A program made the translations under genes and the position numbers. This document shows, in pieces, positions 9,531 to 17,934 of a stretch of DNA of 64,000 nt. The DNA is taken from positions 16,719-80,718 of the forward strand of contig CADANT010000007.1 of NCBI GenBank assembly GCA_902789345.1. The letters run 5' to 3'. The number at the start of each line of letters is the position of its first letter. The first letter of the stretch is position 1. Source of the stretch: an uncultured Ruminococcus sp. Lineage in GTDB: Bacteria > Bacillota > Clostridia > Oscillospirales > Acutalibacteraceae. The notes under the pieces are model-generated. The model was given only the letters and a program-made list of their open reading frames with translations, had not been told where the DNA came from and did no database searches.

Positions 9531-9559
9531 TTGACTTTTATACGCTATCATATTAAAAT
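9531..9559 (+). promoter_or_regulatory. sigma-A promoter of lysC
   Basis: TTGACT (9531-9536), 17-nt spacer, TAAAAT (9554-9559). It lies between thrB and lysC, so lysC has its own promoter even though it follows hom-thrB on the same strand. Confidence 0.65.
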
Positions 9560-9563
9560 TACT

Positions 9564-9595
9564 AATGGTGTTATCTGATTTTACCATTTCAGATA
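9564..9595 (+). promoter_or_regulatory. lysC leader with two interleaved inverted repeats
   Basis: AATGGT (9564-9569) can pair with ACCATT (9583-9588), and TATCTGA (9572-9578) can pair with TCAGATA (9589-9595). The arms interleave and the second 3' arm follows directly on the first, so the two hairpins are probably mutually exclusive rather than a pseudoknot. The leader is far too short for a lysine riboswitch. Confidence 0.35.
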
Positions 9596-9622
9596 GAATT
9601 TATAGATAAAGGAGCTACACAA

Positions 9623-10834
9623 ATGAGCCTTATAGTACAAAAATTCGGTGGTAGTTCTGTTGCTGACGCTGAGCGTGTTAACAATGTTGCACGCATAGTA
9701 ACAGACACTTACAAAAAAGGCAACAAGGTTGTAGTTGTTGTGTCTGCTCAGGGCGACACAACAGACGACTTAATTGAAAAGCAGATGGAGATTAACCCTA
9801 ATGCCTCAAAAAGAGAAAGAGATATGCTGTTGGCAGCAGGCGAGCAGATTTCTATTTCACTTCTTGCAATGGCTATTGAGAAAATCGGCTGCCCTGTTGT
9901 TTCTTTGCTTGGCTGGCAGGCAGGTTTTAAAACAACCTCTGCACATACCAACGCAAGAATTACAAGTATTGACTGCGAAAGACTGAAAAATGAGCTTGAC
10001 CACAACAACATTGTAGTTGTAGCAGGTTTCCAGGGCATAACACGCTACGGCGATGTTTCTACCCTAGGCAGAGGCGGCTCTGACACAAGCGCAGTTGCTC
10101 TTGCTTGTGCACTACACGCTGATTTGTGCCAAATATACACTGATGTTGAAGGCGTATACACCGCCGACCCTAGAAAGGTTCCAAACGCTAAGAAGCTTTC
10201 TGAAATTTCTTATGACGAAATGCTTGAGCTGGCTACATTGGGCGCTCAGGTTCTTCACAACAGAAGTGTTGAGCTTGCTAAAAAATATAATCTTGAACTT
10301 GAGGTGCTTTCAAGCTTGACTTGTGCACCGGGAACTATTGTTAAGGAGGTCTCTAACGTGGAGAGAATGTTAATAAGCGGTGTTGCTAAGGATACAGACA
10401 TTGCAAGAATTTCAGTAGTAGGTGTACCGGACGAGCCTGGTTTGGCATTTAAAATGTTCTCTAAGCTTGCTGCTAAAGATGTAAACATAGATATTATTCT
10501 TCAGTCTATCGGCCGTGACGGCACAAAGGATATTGCCTTTACCTGCGCAAAGGATAAGCTGAACGATGCTAAAGAAGTTATTAATGCCTTTATGCCTACT
10601 CTAAAAGCACAGAAGGTTGTATATGATGAGGATGTTGCCAAGGTTTCAATTGTCGGTGCAGGTATGGAAAGCCACTCCGGCTTTGCTTCAAAGATGTTTG
10701 AGGCACTTTACAACGCAAACATCAATATTCAGATGATTTCTACAAGCGAAATTAAAATTTCTGTTCTTATTAATACAGCAGACGCTGACAGAGCTGTTGC
10801 AGCACTTCACGCAAAGTTCTTTGACGAGCACTAA
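9623..10834 (+). CDS. lysC: aspartate kinase
   Basis: 403 aa aspartokinase, first step of lysine, threonine and methionine synthesis. The catalytic domain begins with VQKFGGSSV and has GFQGITRYGDVSTLGRGGSDTSA (in part about residues 134-157). Two ACT domains follow (about 265-400), including DEPGLAFKMF and NINIQMISTSEIKISVLI, which usually bind lysine or threonine for feedback. An in-frame internal start with a strong ribosome binding site sits just before the ACT part (separate entry). It has its own promoter and a strong terminator. Confidence 0.96.
   Translation: MSLIVQKFGGSSVADAERVNNVARIVTDTYKKGNKVVVVVSAQGDTTDDLIEKQMEINPNASKRERDMLLAAGEQISISLLAMAIEKIGCPVVSLLGWQAGFKTTSAHTNARITSIDCERLKNELDHNNIVVVAGFQGITRYGDVSTLGRGGSDTSAVALACALHADLCQIYTDVEGVYTADPRKVPNAKKLSEISYDEMLELATLGAQVLHNRSVELAKKYNLELEVLSSLTCAPGTIVKEVSNVERMLISGVAKDTDIARISVVGVPDEPGLAFKMFSKLAAKDVNIDIILQSIGRDGTKDIAFTCAKDKLNDAKEVINAFMPTLKAQKVVYDEDVAKVSIVGAGMESHSGFASKMFEALYNANINIQMISTSEIKISVLINTADADRAVAALHAKFFDEH
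10343..10360 (+). promoter_or_regulatory. internal ribosome binding site and GTG start inside lysC
   Basis: AAGGAGGT (10343-10350) followed after 7 nt by GTG (10358), in frame with lysC at codon 246; an in-frame ATG follows at 10367. Translation from here would give a protein of about 158 aa holding only the ACT domains. Bacillus subtilis LysC makes a beta subunit in this way. Eight bases complementary to the anti-SD at ideal spacing inside a coding sequence are unlikely by chance. Confidence 0.75.
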
Positions 10835-10855
10835 TTTTTATATACAGTACATTCT

Positions 10856-10890
10856 AAAAGACTTCACCTTTTATGGTGAAGTCTTTTTTA
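10856..10890 (+). terminator. rho-independent terminator of lysC
   Basis: AAAAGACTTCACC, loop TTTTAT, then GGTGAAGTCTTTTTTA. A perfect stem of about 13 bp with a T-run, 22 nt after the lysC stop. Confidence 0.9.
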
Positions 10891-10967
10891 TTTAAGAACA
10901 AGCGACATTGGCACCTATCCCCTGTTTTTGCCTACTTTTCCCCTCCCGCGTTAAAGCACGAAATATG

Positions 10968-10996
10968 TTGACATATGTAGAAAAATAGTTTATATT
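10968..10996 (+). promoter_or_regulatory. strong sigma-A promoter with no gene directly after it
   Basis: TTGACA (10968-10973), 17-nt spacer, TATATT (10991-10996). It lies 217 nt upstream of the response regulator in an AT-rich gap (10891-11212), with no ORF between and a second promoter closer to the gene. It may give a long leader or a small RNA. Confidence 0.5.
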
Positions 10997-11142
10997 ATTA
11001 ATTGTACTAGTTGAACTATGTCAATTAATTCAATTAATACATTTCTTAAATTATTGAACTTTTGTTTTATGAGTAAGTTATAGAAAATAACATACTAATT
11101 ACATAAACTACAGGCAAATATGTGACAAATTCCCTTAATTAA

Positions 11143-11172
11143 TTGGATTTATTACCATAACTTTGCTATAAT
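11143..11172 (+). promoter_or_regulatory. promoter of the two-component system
   Basis: TTGGAT (11143-11148), 18-nt spacer, TATAAT (11167-11172) with an extended TGC just before the -10. It precedes the response-regulator ATG by about 40 nt. Confidence 0.6.
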
Positions 11173-11212
11173 AGACTGGTAAAATATTTATGTAGTTTAA
11201 GGGGAACTATGT

Positions 11213-11914
11213 ATGAAGGCTTCAATTTATATTGCAGATGATGAAAAAAATATTAGAGATGTTATCACTAAGTTTCTTGAAAGCGACGGTTACAGCGTTT
11301 CCGCCTTTGAAAATGGAGATCTGTTAATGCAGGCTTTCCTTAAAAAGCCCGCTCAGCTGGTAATTCTTGATATTATGATGCCGGGCACAGACGGTCTTAC
11401 TATTTGCAAACAGCTTCGGGAAATTACAAATGTACCTATTATTATGCTGTCTGCAAAAGATACAGAGTTTGACTATGTTCAAGGCATAACCATAGGCGGA
11501 GACGACTACCTTACAAAGCCTTTCCGTCCTACCACCTTACTAATGCGTGTGCGCTCTCTTCTAAGAAGAATGGATATGAACAACCCCAAGGCAACAGAAG
11601 ATAAACCACAAAGCCTTACAGTGGGCAACCTTGAATTTAACGCTCCGGCTAACACGGTTTACTGTAACGGCAAAGCAATAGGCTTTAGCCAAACCGAGTT
11701 AAAAATGCTTACATATATGCTGAAAAATACCGAAAAAGCTTATTCAAAAGAGGAGCTTCTCGAGAAAATATGGGGCTTTGAAACTCAGGTTGAAACCAGA
11801 GTAACCGACGAAACCCTGCGCAGAATACGCCGCAAGCTGTCACTGGCCGGCAGTAATGTCAGTGTAGAAACCATATGGGGCTATGGCTATAAAATTAATG
11901 TTGCGGGGGATTAA
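11213..11914 (+). CDS. OmpR/PhoB-family response regulator
   Basis: 233 aa. The receiver domain begins YIADDEKN with the acidic pocket, and the phosphorylated Asp is in VILDIMMPG (about residue 54). The switch Thr/Ser is in IIMLSAKD (about 84) and the Lys in DDYLTKPF (about 104). The C-terminal winged helix spans about 135-230 and ends with TVWGYGYKI-like sequence. It is followed after 2 nt by its kinase. Its position directly upstream of the dlt-like operon suggests it controls surface modification or envelope stress. Confidence 0.93.
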   Translation: MKASIYIADDEKNIRDVITKFLESDGYSVSAFENGDLLMQAFLKKPAQLVILDIMMPGTDGLTICKQLREITNVPIIMLSAKDTEFDYVQGITIGGDDYLTKPFRPTTLLMRVRSLLRRMDMNNPKATEDKPQSLTVGNLEFNAPANTVYCNGKAIGFSQTELKMLTYMLKNTEKAYSKEELLEKIWGFETQVETRVTDETLRRIRRKLSLAGSNVSVETIWGYGYKINVAGD

Positions 11915-11916
11915 CT

Positions 11917-13161
11917 GTGAGGCACATAAAATTTAAAATATTAATTATAATTTGGATATCTATAATTCTCCTGTGTTTGACCTTTTGTGCAGTTTTAAAT
12001 GTAATGCTGCCACGCCAATTTGAAAAAGAGGCAGGCGAGGCTCTTGTAGATCAAATTAACTTTATTAATTCCATGAATGACTATAACGACACAGATGATT
12101 CTGAAGATGATACGGTTGAAATCCTTGAGTATCCAACCTCCTTTTTCAGTTCATACATTTATTACATATACATTAACGACGATATTAATGAGAGTGAAGA
12201 TAACGTGATTATAAGCCGCACTCCGTCTTCATCTACCAAAAGCATTGCAGAACTTAAAAAGTACTATAACGAAAATAATCTAAACGAGGGTGAAATATAT
12301 ACATTACAAACCGACAACGGTTATTATGTTTTAACATGGATTAATGAAGAAAATAGTGATTATGATTACAATGTACTGATGTATATAAATATATACCATT
12401 TAGTGGAATATGCACGGTCACTTACCTTTGTTGTACTGGCTGTATTTTTTTGCATTTTAATTATAATGACCATAATTGGCTACAGACTCGGCATTCAGAT
12501 AGAGCGTTCTCAGGAGATACAGCAAAGATTTTTCCAAAACTCCTCGCACGAGCTGAAAACTCCCCTTATGGCTATTCAAGGCTACGCCGAGGGTATAAAA
12601 ATGGGAGTTGTAGATCCGGAGGACTCCGCTGATGTAATTATGATGGAAAGCGACCGTATGACAAGCTTGGTAGAGGAAATTCTGCTGGTTTCAAAAATTG
12701 ACGCTCATTATTTTAAACTCAATTTTGCGGTTCTGGATATTCGAGAGGTGCTGTATGACTGCCTGAGTTCCCTGGAGGCAACTCAGCGTATGAAGGGTGT
12801 AGAAATAATACCTAAGTTTTGTGATAAACCTATGAATGTAAAATGTGACGAGTACCAAATGGTAAGAGCTTTCAGAAACATAGTTGCAAACGGACTAAAG
12901 CACTGTAAAAATAAAATTACAGTAATATGCCAGCCTGAATCCAAAAAGGTTTCCATAAGATTTGTAGACGATGGCAGTGGCGTCGAAAAGAAAGACCTGC
13001 CGCATATTTTTGACCGCTTTTATAAGGGAAGCAACGGCGGTACAGGAATTGGTTTGTCCCTTGCGGCCGAGATAATACATATGCATAATGGTAAAATTAT
13101 AGCTTATAACAGTATTGACGGTGCAGTCTTTGAAGTAATATTGCCTATTGTTAGACGGTAA
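11917..13161 (+). CDS. sensor histidine kinase
   Basis: 414 aa with a GTG start behind GCGGGGGA. Two membrane segments (about residues 7-30 and 168-190) flank an extracytoplasmic sensor domain of about 135 aa that is rich in Asp, Glu and Tyr. The H-box is SSHELKTPLMA (His about 211), followed by the N-box (NIVANGLKHC), the G1 box DDGSGVEKKDLPHIFDRF and the G2 box GGTGIGLSLAAEI. It forms a pair with the preceding response regulator. The ligand is unknown; the acidic sensor domain would suit cations or cationic peptides (inference). Confidence 0.93.
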   Translation: MRHIKFKILIIIWISIILLCLTFCAVLNVMLPRQFEKEAGEALVDQINFINSMNDYNDTDDSEDDTVEILEYPTSFFSSYIYYIYINDDINESEDNVIISRTPSSSTKSIAELKKYYNENNLNEGEIYTLQTDNGYYVLTWINEENSDYDYNVLMYINIYHLVEYARSLTFVVLAVFFCILIIMTIIGYRLGIQIERSQEIQQRFFQNSSHELKTPLMAIQGYAEGIKMGVVDPEDSADVIMMESDRMTSLVEEILLVSKIDAHYFKLNFAVLDIREVLYDCLSSLEATQRMKGVEIIPKFCDKPMNVKCDEYQMVRAFRNIVANGLKHCKNKITVICQPESKKVSIRFVDDGSGVEKKDLPHIFDRFYKGSNGGTGIGLSLAAEIIHMHNGKIIAYNSIDGAVFEVILPIVRR

Positions 13162-13181
13162 CCTACAAACAATTACTTTTA

Positions 13182-13260
13182 TGACGAATTTGTGACGAAT
13201 TTAACATACTTTTATGCTGGAAACACTTCTGTACACTATGGTACAATACATAAGTATAAT
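13182..13260 (+). promoter_or_regulatory. candidate response-regulator operator and promoter of the dlt-like operon
   Basis: TGACGAATTTG (13182-13192) is repeated directly as TGACGAATTTA (13193-13203), an exact 11-bp period as in PhoB/OmpR-family binding sites. Downstream are -10-like TACAAT (13242-13247) and TATAAT (13255-13260) with poor -35 boxes, as expected for an activator-dependent promoter. The AAGAGGTGT ribosome binding site of the first operon gene follows near 13350. That the adjacent response regulator binds here is inference. Confidence 0.5.
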
Positions 13261-13360
13261 TGTTGTTTTTTATTTTGTGTAATTAGGATTAGTAGTAACA
13301 ATGGGATTATAAATCGAACAAATAATAATGAGTATATTTTAAATTAAAAGAGGTGTACTA

Positions 13361-14881
13361 ATGAACCGAAATGTTCTGTCCTACCTTGAACAATCAACAG
13401 AAAAATTTCCTAATAAATGTGCTGTTGCAGACGCTGACAACAGCTTTACATACCAACAACTGCTGGAAAAAAGTTCTTCAATAGGTACTGCACTTTCCGG
13501 GCTTATTAATGTAGGCGAGGCAGTGGGAATATATATGGAAAAAAACGCAGAAACTGTTGCGGCCTTTTTGGGAACTGCCTATGCAGGCGGTTTTTATTCT
13601 GTATTAAACAACGAACTTCCTAAAAATCGGCTGCTGCAAATAGTTTCTGTACTGAAACCAAAGGTTATTGTTACTTCACGCAACCTTTTAGAAGCCGCTA
13701 AAGATATATTCAGTAGCGAAACAATAGTTACTGTAGAGGAGCTTGCAGCTGTAAAATCCGACTTTAAATGCTTGGAGAATATACGCAGAAGGGTAATTGA
13801 CACAGACCCGCTTTATGTAAACTTTACCTCCGGCTCAACAGGCACCCCAAAAGGAATAGTGGTATGCCACCGCAGTGTAATTGATTTTATAGAGAACTTT
13901 ACCCGAATATTTAACATTACGGACGAGGATATAATTGCAAACCAAGCTCCTTTTGATTTTGATGTATCTGTAAAGGATATATATTCAAGTCTAAAATTGG
14001 GCGCAACCTTGGTTGTAGTACCCAGATATATGTTTTCTGCACCTACGGAGCTTATAGATTTCTTGTGCAGTCGTAAGGTTACTACTATGATATGGGCAGT
14101 GTCTGCGCTTTGTCTTATTAGTACCTTTCATGCGCTGGACTATAAAACACCGGAAACGGTTAATAAAATTCTTTTTAGCGGAGAGGTAATGCCTCTGAAA
14201 GCACTAAAGAATTTCCAAACTCATTTACCAAAGGCAGTTTATGTAAATTTGTACGGTCCTACAGAAATAACCTGTAACTGTACATACCATATTCTGGATA
14301 ATAACCGGGATTATTCAGGCGGTATTCCTATAGGCAAGGCATTTCCTAACGAAGATGTTTTCTTGCTTAACGAGGAAAACCAACGCATAACGGAAAAAGA
14401 ACAAGTAGGCGAAATTTGTGTACGAGGTTCTGCCCTTGCACTTGGATATTACTGTGCACCACAGCAAAATGAAAAAGCCTTTGTTCAAAACCCACTAAAC
14501 ACACGCTATCCGGAAACAATATATAAAACAGGCGATTTAGGAAGATACAACGAAAACGGCGAGCTTGTTTTCAGCGGAAGAAAGGACTTCCAGATAAAAT
14601 ATATGGGACACCGCATAGAACTTGAGGAAATAGAGCGTGAAATGTCGTCGGTATGCGGCGTAGAGCAATGCTGTTGTATATTTGACGAAAAAAAGTCACG
14701 CTTAAAAGGCTTTTATGTAGGTTCAATAGAAAAGGACAGTCTGCACTCTGCTATGTCTGACAAGCTGCCTGCATTTATGATACCGGGTATAATAAGAAAG
14801 CTTGACCAAATGCCTTTAACTAAAAACGGCAAAATTGACAGAAAATGTCTTGCAGAGCTTAAAGGAGGCAGAAAAAAATGA
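13361..14881 (+). CDS. DltA-like amino-acid adenylating ligase
   Basis: 506 aa ANL-superfamily enzyme expected to activate an amino acid as aminoacyl-AMP and load it onto the carrier protein encoded two genes later. Motifs: FTSGSTGTPKG (A3, about residue 157), the amino-group-binding Asp in PFDFDVSV (about 198), YGPTEITCN (A5), YKTGDLGRY (A7), GRKDFQIKYMGHRIE (A8) and the catalytic Lys in KNGKID near the end. DltA enzymes have FCGEV at the position that sets D-alanine preference; here the segment reads FSGEV (about 272), so D-alanine should not be assumed. It overlaps the next gene by 4 nt. Confidence 0.85.
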   Translation: MNRNVLSYLEQSTEKFPNKCAVADADNSFTYQQLLEKSSSIGTALSGLINVGEAVGIYMEKNAETVAAFLGTAYAGGFYSVLNNELPKNRLLQIVSVLKPKVIVTSRNLLEAAKDIFSSETIVTVEELAAVKSDFKCLENIRRRVIDTDPLYVNFTSGSTGTPKGIVVCHRSVIDFIENFTRIFNITDEDIIANQAPFDFDVSVKDIYSSLKLGATLVVVPRYMFSAPTELIDFLCSRKVTTMIWAVSALCLISTFHALDYKTPETVNKILFSGEVMPLKALKNFQTHLPKAVYVNLYGPTEITCNCTYHILDNNRDYSGGIPIGKAFPNEDVFLLNEENQRITEKEQVGEICVRGSALALGYYCAPQQNEKAFVQNPLNTRYPETIYKTGDLGRYNENGELVFSGRKDFQIKYMGHRIELEEIEREMSSVCGVEQCCCIFDEKKSRLKGFYVGSIEKDSLHSAMSDKLPAFMIPGIIRKLDQMPLTKNGKIDRKCLAELKGGRKK

Positions 14882-16053
14882 ATATTGAGCCAGAGCAGTG
14901 CAAATCTGCATTTTATGTGTTTGATGTTGCCGAGCTTAAGGGCAGAATTGACTATTTACGGCGAATTTTGCCGAAAACTGTTGACTTGTGCTATGCAATA
15001 AAGGCAAACACATTTATTACAGGTGAGCTTATAGGCACTGTTGACCGTTTTGAGGTCTGCTCCCCCGGCGAGGCGGAAATTTGCAGACTGCTAAATGTAC
15101 CTGAAAATCAAATGGTAATTTCCGGTGTGTATAAAACCCCGCAGGTTATGGATAATATGGTTGCAAACACAGAGTGCAACAGAATTTTTACTGTAGAGTC
15201 TATTAATCAATTTCAGCTTTTAAAAGGTCTGTCTGAAAAATACAAAAAGAATTTGAAGCTTCTTATAAGGCTTACAAACGGCAGTCAGTTTGGAGTAAAC
15301 GCCAATGAAATTGAGGATATAATTGCAAACAGAGAAAGCTATAAACATTTGGATATAATAGGAATTCAGTTTTTTTCGGGAACACAGAAAACCTCCCTTA
15401 AAAAGCTGAAAAGAGAAGTTGAGCGTCTTGACAAGCTGTTGCTCACCCTTAAAGAAAAGTATGGCTACACAGCTAAAGAGCTTGAGTACGGCCCCGGTTT
15501 TCCGGCGGCTTATTTTAAAGAGGACAGCATAAATGAAGACGAGCTTATAGGGGGCTTTTCACAGCTACTGTTAAATATGACCTCTAAGCCTAAAATCACA
15601 CTGGAGCTTGGCAGAAGTATAGCCGCCTCTTGTGGAAAATATTACACACACATTGTTGACAAAAAGTGTAATAAAGGTGAAAACTACCTGCTGGTTGACG
15701 GCGGTATGCACCACATAGTTTATTTTGGTCAGCATATGGCTATGAAACAGCCCATACTTTCGGTATGCGGCAAAGAAACACAGCCATATTCCGATATATG
15801 GAACATTTGCGGTTCGCTTTGCTCTATGAACGATATTATATCAAAGCAGGTTTCACTGCCGCCGGTTGAGGTAGGCGATATAATTTGCTTTGAAAATACG
15901 GGAGCATACTGTATGACAGAGGGTATATCCCTGTTTTTGAGCCGTGATATTCCGGCGGTTTACATTAAAAGGAACGACGGCAGTCTTGTATGCGTGCGTG
16001 ACCCTTATGAAACCTACCTACTAAACAAACCTAATTACAGAAAGGATATTTAA
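14878..16053 (+). CDS. PLP fold-III (ornithine/DAP decarboxylase-family) enzyme in dlt-like operon
   Basis: 391 aa. The Schiff-base Lys is Lys42 in CYAIKAN. A Gly-rich phosphate loop EYGPGFPAAYF lies near residue 204, and LELGRSIAASCG near 242. The C-terminal active-site Cys region reads ICGSLCSMND, followed by ENTGAYCM, matching the C-terminal barrel of ornithine and diaminopimelate decarboxylases. The family also includes BtrK, which decarboxylates glutamate while it is bound to a carrier protein. Encoded between a ligase and a carrier protein, it may act on the carrier-bound amino acid (inference); free-substrate decarboxylation or racemisation are alternatives. Confidence 0.8.
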   Translation: MNIEPEQCKSAFYVFDVAELKGRIDYLRRILPKTVDLCYAIKANTFITGELIGTVDRFEVCSPGEAEICRLLNVPENQMVISGVYKTPQVMDNMVANTECNRIFTVESINQFQLLKGLSEKYKKNLKLLIRLTNGSQFGVNANEIEDIIANRESYKHLDIIGIQFFSGTQKTSLKKLKREVERLDKLLLTLKEKYGYTAKELEYGPGFPAAYFKEDSINEDELIGGFSQLLLNMTSKPKITLELGRSIAASCGKYYTHIVDKKCNKGENYLLVDGGMHHIVYFGQHMAMKQPILSVCGKETQPYSDIWNICGSLCSMNDIISKQVSLPPVEVGDIICFENTGAYCMTEGISLFLSRDIPAVYIKRNDGSLVCVRDPYETYLLNKPNYRKDI

Positions 16054-16055
16054 AA

Positions 16056-16286
16056 ATGGACGAGCTAATTGAAATTTTAGAGGACATTAAACCTGATGTT
16101 GACTATGAAAACTGTGAAAATTTAATTGACGGACATTATCTTGATTCTTTGTCAATTATTTCACTTGTTGCAGAAATTGAGGACGAATTTGATGTAACAG
16201 TTCCTGCTGTGGAAATAGTGCCTAAAAACTTCAACTCTGTAAAGGCTATGTGGAGTATGATAGAAAGACTTCAAGAGGAGGACTAG
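16056..16286 (+). CDS. DltC-like acyl/aminoacyl carrier protein
   Basis: 76 aa, the usual carrier-protein length, strongly acidic. The phosphopantetheine attachment Ser is Ser31 in LDSLSIISLV. Helix III follows with a conserved PKNFNSVKAMWSMIE. It starts 2 nt after the preceding stop and ends 1 nt before the next gene. It is the expected shuttle between the ligase and the MBOAT protein, with the PLP enzyme possibly acting on its cargo. DltC has the same arrangement. Confidence 0.88.
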   Translation: MDELIEILEDIKPDVDYENCENLIDGHYLDSLSIISLVAEIEDEFDVTVPAVEIVPKNFNSVKAMWSMIERLQEED

Positions 16287-16287
16287 T

Positions 16288-17922
16288 ATGGACCTTTCCG
16301 CATTACTTATGGCAGGAAGATTCGACACAATGACCTCCTACTTTGCGGTAATATTTCTTGTGGCTTTTCTGCCAATATGCATTATTGTATATTCGATTAT
16401 TCCGCAAAAAACTAAGAAATATTTCTTGCTGTTTGCAAGTATGGTATTTTTTTGGCTGGTAAGCGGACAGCTTATAGTATATTTAATACTCACCATAATG
16501 TCTGTTCACTATTTCGGCATATGGCTAGACAGAATACAGGGCAAGCGTAATGCGGCGGTCAAGGCGGCTCCAAAGGAGGAAAGAAAGGCTTTGAAAAAAG
16601 TTTTTCTTCACCAAAGTCGTCTTGTACTTTTGTTTGCCACCGTTATACACATAGGCGTTTTGCTTGTAATAAAGTATTCTCCGTTTTTCACAACAAATGT
16701 AAATAATCTTTTCACTCTACTGAATGTGCCGTTACAGCTGGATATACCTAGCTACATAATGCCTATAGGCATTTCATTCTTTACCCTACAGGCAATTTCA
16801 TACCTCTTTGATGTTTACAGAGGACTTATTAAGGCAGACGACAATATTTTTCGTCTGGCTTTGTTTATGTCGTTTTTTCCGCAAATAGTAGAGGGACCGA
16901 TTTGTCGCTACGGTCAAACAGCTGACCAACTGTGGAATGTTAAGCAGATTGAATTTGAAAACCTAAAGCTTGGCGCACAGCGTATATTGTTTGGACTTAT
17001 GAAGAAGCTTGTTATTGCAGACAGGCTAAACCCTCTTATTAAAGAGGTATTCAGTAACTACAGCAACTATCAGGGCGGTATAATAGCCATTGCGGCTGTG
17101 TGCTACACTATACAGCTGTATATGGACTTTTCGGGTACTATGGACGCAGTAATGGGTATAGCTCAGATTTTCGGTGTTACAATGCCTGAAAACTTTCAGC
17201 GGCCCTTCTTTTCAAAATCAATATCAGAATTCTGGCAGCGTTGGCATATAACACTTGGTACTTGGTTTAAGGACTATATTTTTTACCCTGTAACCATGTC
17301 AAGACCAATGAAAAACCTTACATCGTCTGCCCGTAAAAGGTTGGGCAACCATTTCGGGCCGTTACTGGCAGGCAGCGTGGCGCTGTTTTGTGTATGGTTT
17401 TGCAACGGATTGTGGCACGGCTCGGCATGGAACTATATATTTTTTGGTATGTACCACTTTGCCCTTATTCTTGCCGGCAATATTATTTCACCGGCTGTTA
17501 CAGCCACAAATAAAAAGCTGCATATAAACGCTGACTGCTTTGCATACAGGACTATGCAAATGGTGCGTACAACTATACTTGTTATAATAGGCGAGTTGTT
17601 CTTCAGAGCCGAGGGCTTAAAAGACGGATTGGCTATGTTTGGAAAAATGGTTACAGACTTTAGCTTTTCTACCCTTGACAGCACCCTTATGGACAAGCTT
17701 AAAATAGATGTACAGGATATTATTATTGTGGCTGTGGCACTTGTGATTATTTTTGTAATAAGTGTTCTTAACGAAAAGGGCATAAATATAAGACTGTCAC
17801 TAAAAAAGAAAAACATAGTAATACGCTGGGGGCTTTTGTATGCGTTGATTATGTTTATTGTAATTTTCGGAGCATACGGCAAGGGCTATGTGCCTGTTGA
17901 CCCTATATATGCAAACTTTTAA
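16288..17922 (+). CDS. DltB-like MBOAT O-acyltransferase
   Basis: 544 aa polytopic membrane protein of the MBOAT family, clearly longer than typical DltB (about 400 aa). The extra length includes an inserted basic loop at about residues 85-110 and a C-terminal pair of helices. The invariant His is in NGLWHGSAWNYI (about 376). Its expected role is to receive the acyl or aminoacyl group from the carrier protein and pass it outward to a wall polymer or polysaccharide. It starts 1 nt after the carrier-protein gene. Confidence 0.88.
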   Translation: MDLSALLMAGRFDTMTSYFAVIFLVAFLPICIIVYSIIPQKTKKYFLLFASMVFFWLVSGQLIVYLILTIMSVHYFGIWLDRIQGKRNAAVKAAPKEERKALKKVFLHQSRLVLLFATVIHIGVLLVIKYSPFFTTNVNNLFTLLNVPLQLDIPSYIMPIGISFFTLQAISYLFDVYRGLIKADDNIFRLALFMSFFPQIVEGPICRYGQTADQLWNVKQIEFENLKLGAQRILFGLMKKLVIADRLNPLIKEVFSNYSNYQGGIIAIAAVCYTIQLYMDFSGTMDAVMGIAQIFGVTMPENFQRPFFSKSISEFWQRWHITLGTWFKDYIFYPVTMSRPMKNLTSSARKRLGNHFGPLLAGSVALFCVWFCNGLWHGSAWNYIFFGMYHFALILAGNIISPAVTATNKKLHINADCFAYRTMQMVRTTILVIIGELFFRAEGLKDGLAMFGKMVTDFSFSTLDSTLMDKLKIDVQDIIIVAVALVIIFVISVLNEKGINIRLSLKKKNIVIRWGLLYALIMFIVIFGAYGKGYVPVDPIYANF

Positions 17923-17934
17923 GGAGGGTAATAT

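Noticed and set aside
9505..9622. Lysine riboswitch upstream of lysC
   Set aside because: The leader is only about 60 nt from the promoter and lacks the conserved L-box segments.
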